This document shows, piece after piece, positions 33,816-43,496 of a DNA stretch of 51,444 bases (positions are counted from its first letter, which is position 1; each line of letters opens with the position of its first letter). The stretch is from Bacteroidales bacterium KA00251 (lineage in GTDB: Bacteria; Bacteroidota; Bacteroidia; Bacteroidales; Porphyromonadaceae). The DNA is taken from assembly GCA_001552775.1 (NCBI GenBank), contig KQ959279.1:165442-216885 (forward strand), read 5' to 3'. The position numbers and the translations under genes were made by a program. The notes beneath the pieces are model-generated. The model was not told the DNA's origin. It was given only the letters and a program-made list of their open reading frames with translations, and did no database searches.

Positions 33816-34724
33816 TTAGCAGAGTTTGTCTATCCAATAGGAGCGCTCTCCAGGCAAAAGGTCAATAACAGGTATCTCCGGTAAAATATAAGCCCCACTA
33901 GGGAGTCGCATTGCGGCACGTGCAGAGGCTACCATTACTTGAGCTGTTAGGGCAGGGTTGTTGATGCTCATTCTAAAAGAGACCTGCTGATTGTGTGTTT
34001 TCCCAGAAACGCCCTTTCTACTCATGTCTACGGCATGACCCACATCTTGAAGTGCATCTATATCCTCCACAAAGAGAATATGTGTCTCGTCGTGCGAGAA
34101 ATAAGGATCACTAAGGATCCGTTGTTTGATTTCCTCTTCGGAGCTTAGACCATTTTTCTTTACATAGACCATTCTTCTATGTAGCCCTGTACCTTTAGGT
34201 ATCGTTAGAGAGAGAGCATCTTCTACACCTTCTATAGCTTTTACGGCTACGGTGTGTCCCATACTTCTACCAGGACCAAAGTTGGTGTATGTAAGACCTT
34301 GAGGAAGCATGGCCTGCATAAGTGTTCTAACTACACTGTCACTTCCTGGATCCCAGCCTGCAGCGAGCACGGCTACAGAATGATGTGCCTTTGCTACAAC
34401 ATCAAGTTTCCCGTGCTGAGCAAGAATTTGGTCGTGAATATCAAAAGAGTCGACCGTACGGATTCCTCTAGCTAGCAACTTTTCAGCTTCTGCACCTACA
34501 AGTCTGCTAGGTAAGGCTAAAATAGCCACATCCACATCTCCTAGAGCCTTTATGTCTCCCTCCACGGGTATATCTTGTAGCTCTCGAGGTTGCTCGGCAA
34601 ATGGATCTCTACGCACCACTCCAGCTATCGTAAAGTCGGGAGCGACCTCCAAAGCATCTAGCACTTCCTTTCCAACGTTGCCATATCCAATGATGGCAGC
34701 CTTAATTGTGTTATTTTCTGGCAT
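33816..34724 (-). CDS. ddh: Meso-diaminopimelate dehydrogenase
   Basis: The enzyme makes meso-diaminopimelate in one NADPH-dependent step, for lysine and peptidoglycan. The 302-residue protein has the NADP loop [10 protein letters not shown] near 13, a substrate region with [15 protein letters not shown], and [25 protein letters not shown], all typical. Its place beside murB and lgt fits cell-wall synthesis. Confidence 0.95.
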   Translation of the reverse strand: MPENNTIKAAIIGYGNVGKEVLDALEVAPDFTIAGVVRRDPFAEQPRELQDIPVEGDIKALGDVDVAILALPSRLVGAEAEKLLARGIRTVDSFDIHDQILAQHGKLDVVAKAHHSVAVLAAGWDPGSDSVVRTLMQAMLPQGLTYTNFGPGRSMGHTVAVKAIEGVEDALSLTIPKGTGLHRRMVYVKKNGLSSEEEIKQRILSDPYFSHDETHILFVEDIDALQDVGHAVDMSRKGVSGKTHNQQVSFRMSINNPALTAQVMVASARAAMRLPSGAYILPEIPVIDLLPGERSYWIDKLC

Positions 34725-34745
34725 AATTCTATATTACAATAAAAA

Positions 34746-36326
34746 TCAGATAAGGGTTTTATTGATTTGTTTTCTAGGGTGCTTTTTTTCTTGTGTCTCT
34801 TTCAGAGCCTTTCTGAAACGTCTATGGAAAGCTTCTTCAACTTGTTGCTTTACAAGAGCCATACTGGTGGGTGTTTTCATTTCTTTCTCCAAAGACGTCA
34901 CGCCTTTATCTGTAAAACCACACGGATTAATCGCCGAAAAGTAGGAAAGATCCGTAAATACATTCAGAGCAAACCCATGCATCGTTACATACCTTGAGGC
35001 ATATACACCTATCGCACATATCTTTCTCTCATTTTCGGTACCTATACCTACCCATATACCAGTAGCTCCTGGTATACGTCCTCCATGAATTGCATTCGCT
35101 CGTAGTACATCTATTATGCACTCTTCCATGGTATGCACAAAGTCTTTTATTCCCATACCATACTGCTGGAGGTCAAAAATAGGATAGCCTACTAACTGGC
35201 CAGGTCCGTGGAAAGTAATATCTCCCCCGCGTTCAATATGAAACAGCTTTATACCTCTTGCACAAAGCCAATCTTCACTTTGCAATAAATTTTGGGGCTT
35301 GCCATGCCTTCCAATCGTATAAACTGGATTATGCTCACAAAAGAGAAGATGATTGCTTGGTTGCTTTCCCTCTTTCTTCCGAGCCAGCGACTCCTCAAAA
35401 AGTTTTTTTTGTAGCCCTAACGCCTTTTCATAGTCGACTTGTCCCAAATCTTCAAAATGATAAGGCTCTGGACATTGCAAAGGAGTCTTGTTGTCCTCTA
35501 CTTGATGAAAACCATCTTCTCGTTGCGCAAAAGTTATTCCATCATATCCAGCCACTGTATGGGGAGGCAAAAGTGCGGGAAACTCTTTCTGCAGGGGAGC
35601 ATGATGGGAAAGATGAATGATCACAGAGAGAGGAGACTCGACTTTTCTCACAAGCTCCAAGGCTTCCTCTAAGGTCTGATGAGTAGGATGCGGTTTAGTA
35701 GCTCTAAGTGCATTCACAAAAAACAGCTTAGGTGCATTTGCCTTGGCAAGTTCTTCTGGAGCAATCGTCTTGAGATCTGTAAAAAACACAAAATCATCTA
35801 TCCGATAGCCTAGAATGGGAAGCTTACCATGCATGAGCTCAATCGGTACCACGTGAAGACCGTATAAATTAAAGGAGGTCTTCCCGTCTATTTCTTCCAA
35901 GAAGATCTCAGGGGCGCCTGCATAGCGAGTTGCTCCAAAATAGTAGTGGAGTCTGTATCGGATAGCCTCAAGGACTCTCTTTGAAGCAATAATTCGGATA
36001 GGATGGTACCAAGCAAAAGTCCGCAAATCGTCCAATCCGCCTATATGATCATAGTGCTCGTGGGTCAGCAGGATTGCATCTACATGATCTATACCAGCTA
36101 AGATCGACTGTCGATGAAAATCTGGACTACAATCTATAAGGATATTTTTGTGATCGAAAGTCTCTACGAGTGCAGAAGTGCGGCTCCTCTTATCTTGAGG
36201 ATCATTGCTTAGACACACCCGACAGAAGCACCCTGGCTCAGGTACTCCTGTACTTGTTCCCGACCCAAGCAGGGTTACTTGCTTTATATTGCTATGTAGA
36301 GGCACAACTTTTATCGCTTTCGTCAA
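34746..36326 (-). CDS. lipB: Fusion protein: PhnP-like metallo-beta-lactamase hydrolase + LipB octanoyltransferase
   Basis: One uninterrupted frame of 526 codons encodes two enzymes. Residues 1-270 form a metallo-beta-lactamase-fold hydrolase with GSGTSTGVPEPGC, a cysteine cluster (CFCRVC), DCSPDFHRQ and THEHYDHIGG. This resembles PhnP-type cyclic phosphodiesterases. Residues 290-500 form LipB, which moves octanoyl from acyl carrier protein to lipoyl domains. The LipB part shows RGGDITFHGPGQLVGYPI near 367, the catalytic Lys in KICAIGV near 435 and the catalytic Cys in INPCGFTDKGVTSL near 467. No ATG is available: the start is the TTG at 36326 or a GTG at 36305. Both active sites look intact. 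The hydrolase substrate is unknown, and lipA is not in the window. Confidence 0.9.
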   Translation of the reverse strand: MTKAIKVVPLHSNIKQVTLLGSGTSTGVPEPGCFCRVCLSNDPQDKRSRTSALVETFDHKNILIDCSPDFHRQSILAGIDHVDAILLTHEHYDHIGGLDDLRTFAWYHPIRIIASKRVLEAIRYRLHYYFGATRYAGAPEIFLEEIDGKTSFNLYGLHVVPIELMHGKLPILGYRIDDFVFFTDLKTIAPEELAKANAPKLFFVNALRATKPHPTHQTLEEALELVRKVESPLSVIIHLSHHAPLQKEFPALLPPHTVAGYDGITFAQREDGFHQVEDNKTPLQCPEPYHFEDLGQVDYEKALGLQKKLFEESLARKKEGKQPSNHLLFCEHNPVYTIGRHGKPQNLLQSEDWLCARGIKLFHIERGGDITFHGPGQLVGYPIFDLQQYGMGIKDFVHTMEECIIDVLRANAIHGGRIPGATGIWVGIGTENERKICAIGVYASRYVTMHGFALNVFTDLSYFSAINPCGFTDKGVTSLEKEMKTPTSMALVKQQVEEAFHRRFRKALKETQEKKHPRKQINKTLI

Positions 36327-36354
36327 TTGCTGTAAAGAAAGCTATTCTCAAGAG

Positions 36355-37422
36355 CTATTTCTCCCCATTATCATGAAGAGTCCCCACCATTCGCACCTCG
36401 GGTTCCAGTTCAATTCCAAATCGTTCTCTTACAGCGTGCTTTACTTTTTCGGAGAAGAAGAGTATTTCCTTGCCTAGAGGCGTTCCATAGTTTACGATAA
36501 CTAGGGGCTGTAAAGGGTAGCAACCTACACTGCCTATTCGCTTTCCTTTATAACCAGCCTGATCAATTAGCCATGCTGCAGAGAGCTTTACATTCGGATC
36601 TCCATTAGGCGAAAGCCAGTGCGGTACAGAGGAGAACTCTTTTTGGATTGACTCAAATTTTTCTTGAGAGACGAGAGGATTTTTGAAGAAACTCCCAGCA
36701 TTTGGATACTCTTCCACCTTAGGTAGCTTACTTCCTCTTATAGTAAGCACTTTATGACGGACCTCTAAAGGCGTAGGTGCAACAACACCTTCAAAGGCTT
36801 CAGCTAAAGCACGGTATGTAAGATTCGGTTGTGGCTTCGTTGAGAGGCGAAAAGTAACGTGAGTAATGACCACCTTATCGTATTGTGGAGTTTTGAAAAG
36901 GCTACTTCGATAGCCAAACTGAGCTTCTTCTGCACAAAGACGAAGAACCTTACCAGTTCCCAGATCAAAGGCCTCAATCTCTTCCACATAGTGTCCCACT
37001 TCACTCCCATAAGCTCCAATATTTTGAACAATGGCAGCTCCCACTGAAGCGGGTATGCCAGAAAGGTTTTCCAAGCCATAGAAGCCTCTAGCAATAGTTT
37101 CTGCAACAAACTCGTCCCATACGACACCACTTCCCACTCGGATCAAATGGGAAGGGGTACTATCTGAGGACATTGAGGAGTCTATTACTCCCACCTCTTC
37201 TATAGAAGTGATTTGAGAATGCAAAACAGCCCCTTTATAGTCGCCTAAGAAAAGGGTATTTGCGCCCAATCCTAAATTGATAAAGGAAAGGGTCTCAAAA
37301 TATTCGTCTTTTGCGAGCTTCTTAAGGTCTTCAATGTCTCGGTAGGCTATCCACCACTGGGCCTTGGCTTCAACTCTAAAGGTATTGTGCTCAAGGAGGG
37401 AATAGCTGGGTATAATCTCCAT
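36355..37422 (-). CDS. murB: UDP-N-acetylenolpyruvoylglucosamine reductase
   Basis: MurB completes UDP-N-acetylmuramic acid synthesis using NADPH and FAD. The product is 355 residues from the ATG at 37422; a TTG precedes it in frame. FAD-binding segments INLGLGANTLF and LSGIPASVGAAIVQNIGAYGSEV are visible, followed by the catalytic Ser region YPNAGSFFKNP and a late AAWLIDQAGYKGKRIG. The length and this last segment fit the E. coli-like type I MurB. It is 12 bp after the SPOR lipoprotein gene. Confidence 0.94.
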   Translation of the reverse strand: MEIIPSYSLLEHNTFRVEAKAQWWIAYRDIEDLKKLAKDEYFETLSFINLGLGANTLFLGDYKGAVLHSQITSIEEVGVIDSSMSSDSTPSHLIRVGSGVVWDEFVAETIARGFYGLENLSGIPASVGAAIVQNIGAYGSEVGHYVEEIEAFDLGTGKVLRLCAEEAQFGYRSSLFKTPQYDKVVITHVTFRLSTKPQPNLTYRALAEAFEGVVAPTPLEVRHKVLTIRGSKLPKVEEYPNAGSFFKNPLVSQEKFESIQKEFSSVPHWLSPNGDPNVKLSAAWLIDQAGYKGKRIGSVGCYPLQPLVIVNYGTPLGKEILFFSEKVKHAVRERFGIELEPEVRMVGTLHDNGEK

Positions 37423-37437
37423 CAAGCTAGCAATTGA

Positions 37438-37911
37438 CTAACGGTCACGCTCTAGCAACCATGCATCCTGAAAGTTGGGAGCGTAGCGTTGCTTAATTGC
37501 ATCTCTACTCTGTGCCGCAGCTTCTCTAGAATCAAAGCTTGTCACGATTACGCGAAGCATGCCACTTTCGTTGCGGGCAAGTATAGGGGTATATCCATCA
37601 GCCTCCATTCTTTCCTTCAGCGAATAAGCGTTGGTTGAATTTTGGAAACTTCCGATCACTACGCTATACTTCTTAAGTCGCATACCATCTTCCCCTTCTA
37701 CAGGATTGAGTCTTTCCTTGCGTACAGAGATTACTGGTTCTGCAGGTTTTGAAACGATTACATCAGAAGAGGTGCTAGAGGCATTGCTTTCTGCGATCTC
37801 ACGTTGCTTAGCAGATTCGTACACTTGACGATAATGGCTCTGTTTCGGTTTACAAGCTACAGCTCCTAAGAGGAGTGTCAAAGAAATAAAGACAAGAAGT
37901 GATTTCTTCAT
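37438..37911 (-). CDS. SPOR-domain lipoprotein
   Basis: The start is set at the ATG at 37911, where the signal peptide begins; a TTG lies three codons upstream. The 157-residue protein has a lipobox (LLGAVAC), a low-complexity linker (about 30-80) and a C-terminal SPOR domain (about 82-150: KYSVVIGSFQNSTNAYSLKE, LRVIVTSFDSREAA). SPOR domains bind glycan strands lacking stem peptides, usually at the division site. It leads the murB/lipB/ddh/lgt/flavodiiron operon. Confidence 0.87.
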   Translation of the reverse strand: MKKSLLVFISLTLLLGAVACKPKQSHYRQVYESAKQREIAESNASSTSSDVIVSKPAEPVISVRKERLNPVEGEDGMRLKKYSVVIGSFQNSTNAYSLKERMEADGYTPILARNESGMLRVIVTSFDSREAAAQSRDAIKQRYAPNFQDAWLLERDR

Positions 37912-37956
37912 AATAGTCAAAGATTATTTCAACGGTTTTATACTAGTTTTTCTGTA

Positions 37957-37964
37957 CAAAGATA
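37957..37964 (-). promoter_or_regulatory. Probable -7 box of the SPOR-murB operon
   Basis: The minus strand reads TATCTTTG, a full match to the Bacteroidota -7 consensus, 46 nt upstream of the SPOR lipoprotein start. No -33 TTG is clear at the usual distance. Confidence 0.5.
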
Positions 37965-38169
37965 GAAAGAAATCGCCAAGTATACCTCTTTTGAGACAAA
38001 GTGCCTCGCGTCGCTCTGTACAACGTAGGTTTCTTATGCTAGCAAAAGCCCCCTAAGATTCTTACTTTATTTCTTTTGTCTCTTATTTCTTCTTTCGTCA
38101 AGGTTCTCTTTTCTTTTTGATTCCACAAAGAATCAGGAGAAAAACAAGACTTTGAAGAGGGATATAAAT

Positions 38170-38235
38170 CTTCCGTGAGTTTTTCTAAAATCTTCCGTGA
38201 GTTTTTCTAAAAAGTTCCTGAAGATTTTTTGGGCT
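38170..38235 (+). repeat. Tandem 22-bp repeat array C (3 units)
   Basis: Units begin at 38170, 38192 and 38214, exactly 22 bp apart. The first two read CTTCCGTGAGTTTTTCTAAA and the third diverges (GTTCCTGAAG). They match array B in sequence and orientation. The array lies in the 760-bp gap between the divergent SPOR-murB operon and leuS. Confidence 0.85.
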
Positions 38236-38677
38236 TCTTCTCTTATCACGCACAGCACTTCCATAGCCCATTGTACAAAGCTTTCACGTACTCTTCACTG
38301 AAGTATTGCTACTCTCCCTTTCTGGTAAAGAAAAGCAATCCACGGCTATGTCACAAGAATCTTCATATTAGGATTCGCACAAAAGCACACCGACCAACCT
38401 CTTCAAAGCCTCTCCTTGAGTGAAGATGAAAGGCTAAGGAATGCTATACTCAGGCTTTTATCGTAATTTTGCAAGAAGTTTAAGAGCATTGATTTTGTTA
38501 AGCTTCATAAGGATGCCTAGCAAGCTCACTCTTCTTAATAGCGACCTAGAAATTGAAGACTAGGAAATGGAGATGCCTCACAACCCCTTGTGAAACAAAA
38601 AGACGTTATAGAAAAGCCGTTCTCTTGACAAAGGGAAAAAAGAAGAGAAAACAAGGACCATCAATAGCAATTGGGAA
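38236..38677 (+). promoter_or_regulatory. leuS upstream region with a possible -7 box
   Basis: TAATTTTG at 38464-38471 matches TAnnTTTG and could drive leuS, giving a leader of about 200 nt. I looked for a T-box or attenuator in this leader and did not find conserved elements. No coding frame in the region looks real. Confidence 0.35.
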
Positions 38678-41458
38678 ATGGAGTACAACTTTAAAGCAAT
38701 TGAAGCCAGTGCCAAAGCATACTGGAACGAACTTGACATCTATAAGGTAAAAGAAGACCATTCAAAGCCACACTATTACGTGCTGGACATGTTTCCTTAC
38801 CCTTCAGGTGCAGGACTACATGTAGGGCACCCTCTCGGCTATATAGCTACAGATATTGTTGCTCGATACAAACGCCACAAAGGCTTTTGCGTACTTCACC
38901 CGATGGGGTTTGATGCCTTTGGATTACCCGCAGAGCAATATGCTATCCAAACGGGACAAGATCCCCGTATAACCACAGAGATCAATGCTAAGCGCTACCG
39001 CGATCAACTTGAGAATCTTGGTTTTTGCTACGACTGGTCCCGCTCCTTCAAGACTTCTGATCCCGATTACTTTAAGTGGACTCAGTGGGCCTTTATTAAG
39101 ATGTACCACAGCTACTACGATACGGTTGCGGACAAAGCACTCCCCATCACTCTCCTTGTAGAGCATTTCAAACAAAAAGGCACAAAAGATCTCACCGCCT
39201 TTGGCTCCGCCACACTTACCTTTTCCGCTAAAGAATGGAAAGAAATGGGAGAAAAAGAGCAACAGGAAGTGCTCATGAATTACCGCTTAGCATACCTCGG
39301 TGAGACCCTCGTCAATTGGTGTGCTGAACTAGGTACAGTCCTAGCCAATGACGAGGTAAGCGAAGGTCTATCTGTGAGAGGTGGGCACCCTGTAGAGCAA
39401 CGCCTTATGAAGCAGTGGTGTCTTCGAATAACTGCCTATGCTGAGAGACTTCTAAAAGGGTTAGACTCCCTGGACTGGAGCCAATCACTGAAGGAGATGC
39501 AAAGGAACTGGATCGGAAAGAGTGAGGGAGCAGAAGTTCTTTTTGATGTTAAGGATAGCTCTTTGCAGTTTACTGTTTTTACCACACGACCAGATACTCT
39601 CTTTGGAGTAACCTTTATGGTACTGGCTCCTGAAAGCAACCTTGTGGATAAACTTACAACTCCGTCTCAAGCTGAAGAGGTAAAAAATTACGTAGCCAAA
39701 GCGAAGCAAAAGAACGAACGCGAGCGCATGGCAGACAAAAAGGTCAGCGGAGTATTTACTGGTAGCTACGCTCTCCATCCTGTCTCCAATGAGCTAATCC
39801 CAATTTGGGTCAGCGAGTATGTATTAGCAGGCTATGGTACTGGAGCCATCATGGCAGTACCCGCCCACGACACAAGAGACTTTGCCTTTGCCAAACACTT
39901 TGCCCTCCCGATAAAGCAAGTGGTACTTCCATTCGGTGAAGAGGTCTCTGATCCTTCCTTCTGGGAAAGTGCCAAAAGTAGTGAGCAAGGCAACCTTGTT
40001 CAGTCCGATTTCCTCAATGGACATGAAGTAGCTTCAGCTAAGCAAGAGATGATTAAATTCCTTGAATCCCACAAGAGAGGCTCAAGAAAGATCAACTATC
40101 GCTTACGTGATGCTATTTTTAGTCGACAAAGATACTGGGGTGAGCCCTTCCCGATATATTACAAGGATGGTATCCCCTATACCTTAGACGAAGCTCAACT
40201 GCCTCTCGAATTGCCAAAAGTGGACAAATACATGCCTACAGAAACTGGAGAGCCACCTCTAGGTAGAGCTAAAGAGTGGAAAACATCGGAAGGCTATCCA
40301 TTGGAGTTGAGCACAATGCCAGGATTTGCTGGGTCTGCAGCCTATTACCTTCGGTATATGGACCCTAGTAACCCCGAGACTCTCGTTAGCAAAGACAAAA
40401 ACTCATACTGGAAACAAGTTGACCTCTACCTTGGAGGGACAGAGCATGCCACTGGACACCTCATATATAGTCGTTACTGGAATAAATTCCTTTATGACTT
40501 AGGACTCATTTGCCAAGATGAACCCTTTCAGAAGTTGATCAATCAAGGAATGATCCTCGGCAAGAGCCAATTTGTCCATCGAATAAAAGGAACGCAGACC
40601 TTCGTAACACAATCCAAACTCGAGCAGTACGACACCATGCCAATACATGTTGACATCTCTCTCGTGATGGACAACAAACTCAATATAGAGGATTTTCGTA
40701 AGTGGCGAGAAGAGTATGCAAAAGCCGATTTTATCTTGGAGGATGACGGCTCCTATTTGTGCACATCGGCTGTAGAAAAAATGAGCAAGTCATTCTACAA
40801 TGTGGTCAATCCAGACGACGTTATCGCTCATTATGGAGCCGATACCCTTCGTATGTACGAAATGTTTCTTGGTCCTCTTGAACAGAGTAAACCTTGGGAT
40901 ACGCAAGGAATTGATGGTGTACACCGCTTCTTGAGACGACTTGTAGCACTCTTTTACGACAACGATACCTTTGCTGTCTGTGAGGATGCTCCTAGCCCAG
41001 AAGAGCTAAAGACACTTCACAAACTGATACAAAAGATCGAAAACGATATAGAGCAATTCTCTTTTAATACCTCTATCTCCGCTTTTATGATTGCTCTTAC
41101 AGATCTTCAGCAGCAAGCATGTACCAAAAGAAGCATACTTGAACCTTTTGTAGTACTTCTTTCTCCATTTGCTCCGCACCTTGCAGAGTTTTTGTACAGG
41201 GAATTAGGACACACTTCTAGTGTTGTAGATGCACCGTGGCCTATATTTAAGCCGGAATACATTGTTGAGAGTACAAAAAAATATCCTGTAAGCTTCAACG
41301 GCAAAGTTCGTTTTACGCTTGAACTACCTTTGGACGCTACTAAGGAGGAAATTGAAAAGTGTGTACTTTTAACAGAAGAAGCAAAAAAGTGGATGGAAGG
41401 CAAGACCCCCAAAAAGGTCATTGTAGTACCAGGACGCATCATTAATATTGTACTTTAA
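38678..41458 (+). CDS. leuS: Leucyl-tRNA synthetase
   Basis: LeuRS charges tRNA-Leu. The 926-residue protein has the class I HIGH-type motif in [17 protein letters not shown] near 50, the CP1 editing domain (about 225-420, [19 protein letters not shown] and [13 protein letters not shown]), [11 protein letters not shown], the KMSKS signature in [15 protein letters not shown] and a C-terminal anticodon/ZN1-type region ending IINIVL. The length is normal for Bacteroidota. It is followed by the yitT-like gene after 75 bp. Confidence 0.97.
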   Translation: MEYNFKAIEASAKAYWNELDIYKVKEDHSKPHYYVLDMFPYPSGAGLHVGHPLGYIATDIVARYKRHKGFCVLHPMGFDAFGLPAEQYAIQTGQDPRITTEINAKRYRDQLENLGFCYDWSRSFKTSDPDYFKWTQWAFIKMYHSYYDTVADKALPITLLVEHFKQKGTKDLTAFGSATLTFSAKEWKEMGEKEQQEVLMNYRLAYLGETLVNWCAELGTVLANDEVSEGLSVRGGHPVEQRLMKQWCLRITAYAERLLKGLDSLDWSQSLKEMQRNWIGKSEGAEVLFDVKDSSLQFTVFTTRPDTLFGVTFMVLAPESNLVDKLTTPSQAEEVKNYVAKAKQKNERERMADKKVSGVFTGSYALHPVSNELIPIWVSEYVLAGYGTGAIMAVPAHDTRDFAFAKHFALPIKQVVLPFGEEVSDPSFWESAKSSEQGNLVQSDFLNGHEVASAKQEMIKFLESHKRGSRKINYRLRDAIFSRQRYWGEPFPIYYKDGIPYTLDEAQLPLELPKVDKYMPTETGEPPLGRAKEWKTSEGYPLELSTMPGFAGSAAYYLRYMDPSNPETLVSKDKNSYWKQVDLYLGGTEHATGHLIYSRYWNKFLYDLGLICQDEPFQKLINQGMILGKSQFVHRIKGTQTFVTQSKLEQYDTMPIHVDISLVMDNKLNIEDFRKWREEYAKADFILEDDGSYLCTSAVEKMSKSFYNVVNPDDVIAHYGADTLRMYEMFLGPLEQSKPWDTQGIDGVHRFLRRLVALFYDNDTFAVCEDAPSPEELKTLHKLIQKIENDIEQFSFNTSISAFMIALTDLQQQACTKRSILEPFVVLLSPFAPHLAEFLYRELGHTSSVVDAPWPIFKPEYIVESTKKYPVSFNGKVRFTLELPLDATKEEIEKCVLLTEEAKKWMEGKTPKKVIVVPGRIINIVL

Positions 41459-41532
41459 AATAGAACACTTACAGCAAATATCATTTCAGGAGCAAAATCA
41501 GAGATTTACATAGCAACTAACATCAGTATAAT

Positions 41533-42543
41533 ATGACACAGATAGCAAACGCAGGAATGATTACACCACCTAAGATGAAACCATGGTCCGTAGCCATAGA
41601 GCTTCTTACCATCTTTCTAGGTGTGGTGTCCTATACATTGGGATGGACTGCCTTTATCCTCTCTCAGAACATTACCTCTGGGGGACTCGCTGGTATCACT
41701 ACAATTATTCAGATTGCAACCAACATACCAGCAACGGTACCATACTACATTATCAATGGCTTTTTATTAATTTTGGCTCTAGTCTTTTTGGGGTGGAGAT
41801 TTTCTGTACGCACTGTTATCGGTGTGGGGATGCTTTTTGTTACAATTCCTATTGGTCAAGCTCTCTTTACCGACCCCATAGCACAAGCAGATGTATACAA
41901 CAACATCTGGCCCTGGCTTAGAGAGATATTGCCTAACTTCGGACCTCTTCTTGTAGCCAGAGAGCCTTTCGTAGCACTACTCCTTGGATCTATCCTCTGT
42001 GGGATAGGCCTTGGTCTTGTCTTTTCCGTAAATGGCTCAACTGGAGGTACAGACGTAATTGTAGCCATTATCAATAAGTATAAAAACATCTCCCTCGGAA
42101 GAGCCATGATTATGGTAGATGCCACCATCGTAGTAACTGGTGCCGTGGTAAGCCACTACATGGGACCTAAATATGAATGGACAGAAGCACTAGGCAAACT
42201 CGCCTTCTCTGTGATTGAGATCGTAATCTGTGCACAGACAATGGACTTCTTCCTCAACACTAACAAGCAGAGCGTGCAACTCTTTATCAACAGCCCCAAA
42301 GCCAAAGAAATCTCTCAAGCTATCATCCACCAACTCAACCGAGGATGCACTTTGCTCCAAGCTGAAGGTGGATATAGTGGCGTACCTTCTAAGGTGGTGA
42401 TGGTTGTGGTGCGAAAAAATATGCAAAAGCCTGTTATGGATATTGTCCGTACAATAGACCCAAAAGCTTTTGTCTCACAAGCTGTAGTACATGGTGTCTA
42501 TGGAGAAGGGTTTGACCCCATAGAACAAAAAGCGAAAAACTAA
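41533..42543 (+). CDS. YitT family membrane protein (DUF161/DUF2179)
   Basis: The 336-residue protein has five or six N-terminal membrane helices (about 20-240; FILSQNITSGGLAGITTII, GLGLVFSVNGSTGGTDVIV), typical of YitT/DUF161. The C-terminal cytoplasmic DUF2179 domain lies at about 250-330 (GCTLLQAEGGYSGVPSKVVM, DPKAFVSQAVVHGVYGEGF). The function of the family is unsettled; some members have been linked to transport. A very strong terminator follows. Confidence 0.88.
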   Translation: MTQIANAGMITPPKMKPWSVAIELLTIFLGVVSYTLGWTAFILSQNITSGGLAGITTIIQIATNIPATVPYYIINGFLLILALVFLGWRFSVRTVIGVGMLFVTIPIGQALFTDPIAQADVYNNIWPWLREILPNFGPLLVAREPFVALLLGSILCGIGLGLVFSVNGSTGGTDVIVAIINKYKNISLGRAMIMVDATIVVTGAVVSHYMGPKYEWTEALGKLAFSVIEIVICAQTMDFFLNTNKQSVQLFINSPKAKEISQAIIHQLNRGCTLLQAEGGYSGVPSKVVMVVVRKNMQKPVMDIVRTIDPKAFVSQAVVHGVYGEGFDPIEQKAKN

Positions 42544-42566
42544 ATCAGAGCATACTCTCTAACATG

Positions 42567-42617
42567 AATAAAGGAGTTCTCCTCACCCAAATGGACAAGG
42601 AGAACTCCTTTATTTAC
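42567..42617 (+). terminator. Strong terminator after the yitT-like gene
   Basis: A 17-bp perfect stem (AATAAAGGAGTTCTCCT with AGGAGAACTCCTTTATT) surrounds a 14-nt loop and ends in TTTA. It separates the yitT-like gene from the DUF2752 gene. Confidence 0.9.
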
Positions 42618-42639
42618 AGCAACAGACAAATGAAAGGCC

Positions 42640-43068
42640 ATGATGCAAGCAGACCTTCCAACTAAAAAGGGAGCACCTCACGCCAATGCATGGAAGAGAT
42701 GGCTCCCTTGGATAGGTATAGGACTAATGCTCCTGGGGGCCTTTGTACTTCTTCTCTTCATAGACCCCACTAAGGTTCCTTTTTTTCCCCAATGCATTTT
42801 TAGGAAATTAACGGGCTGGTACTGTCCAGGCTGTGGGACGGCAAGAGGAGTATACCAACTCGTGCACGGGAATATCGTTCAAGCTTGGTACTTCAATCCA
42901 GCGCTGATTATTGGACTTTTGTTGCTAACAATGATGTTTTTCTCAGAACTACTGGGAGCACGATACGCCTTTTGGTGTCGTCTCTCTAGATTCTTTAGCT
43001 CCTCCCTTTTCGCCTATCTACTTCTTGCCACTATTATTCTTTGGTGGATTTTGCGAAATATTCTTTGA
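42640..43068 (+). CDS. DUF2752 family small membrane protein
   Basis: The 142-residue protein has three predicted membrane helices (about 24-45, 85-105, 118-140). The DUF2752 signature is present: FRKLTGWYCPGCGTARGVYQLVHG followed by YFNP. The CPGCG pair of cysteines may be redox active or bind metal; the family's role is unknown. The start may be either of two adjacent ATG codons. Because a strong terminator lies just upstream, it needs its own promoter or read-through. Confidence 0.82.
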   Translation: MMQADLPTKKGAPHANAWKRWLPWIGIGLMLLGAFVLLLFIDPTKVPFFPQCIFRKLTGWYCPGCGTARGVYQLVHGNIVQAWYFNPALIIGLLLLTMMFFSELLGARYAFWCRLSRFFSSSLFAYLLLATIILWWILRNIL

Positions 43069-43128
43069 ACGCAACCCCAATAGGGAGGACATCGTTATAA
43101 CATTAAAGCTACAAACTTTCGGATATAG

Positions 43129-43470
43129 CTAATCTTCTGGAACGTAAATTATTTCCCCATTGTCTAGCTGGTAAGCAATCCCCACTCTCTTTCCTTTTGC
43201 ACCATCTTGGGGTTTGGCATTTTCATCGGGAGTATACTTCTCAATCTTCTCTCCTTTCTTGATCAGAATCTCCATGTTGTCTTTTCCAGGATTCTTTACA
43301 ATCGTGTAATCTTCTTGAGAAAAGATCTCGGTCATATCAAACTTAGTGACAAGCGCCACCATCAAAGCAACGGCAAAAACCATTGCCACATCAAAAAGAT
43401 TGGAGGTAAGCGAGGATGGATCTACATCCTCATGCTCCATTCTTCTTCTTTTTCTTCGCTTACTTATCAT
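43129..43470 (-). CDS. hmuV: HmuV-like DUF2149 membrane protein
   Basis: The 113-residue protein has a basic N-terminus, one membrane helix (about 27-45) and a soluble C-terminal part with EDYTIVKNPGKDNMEILIKKG and VGIAYQLDNGEIIYVPED, fitting DUF2149. In heme operons of Porphyromonas this is the last gene. Together with the ExbB-like HmuU it resembles an ExbB/ExbD-type proton-driven pair, although DUF2149 is not simply ExbD. The name follows gene order, and its role is not established to my knowledge. Confidence 0.75.
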   Translation of the reverse strand: MISKRRKRRRMEHEDVDPSSLTSNLFDVAMVFAVALMVALVTKFDMTEIFSQEDYTIVKNPGKDNMEILIKKGEKIEKYTPDENAKPQDGAKGKRVGIAYQLDNGEIIYVPED

Positions 43471-43496
43471 TACCTTTTCCTTTCTTAGAAAATCAA

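Noticed and set aside
38236-38677. T-box or leucine attenuator before leuS
   Set aside because: I could not find the T-box core sequence, a run of leucine codons in a short leader ORF, or a terminator between the -7 box and leuS.
38553-38750. Short plus-strand ORF before leuS
   Set aside because: Its composition is rich in Lys, Arg and Thr in a way typical of A-rich non-coding DNA, and it overlaps the start of leuS in another frame.
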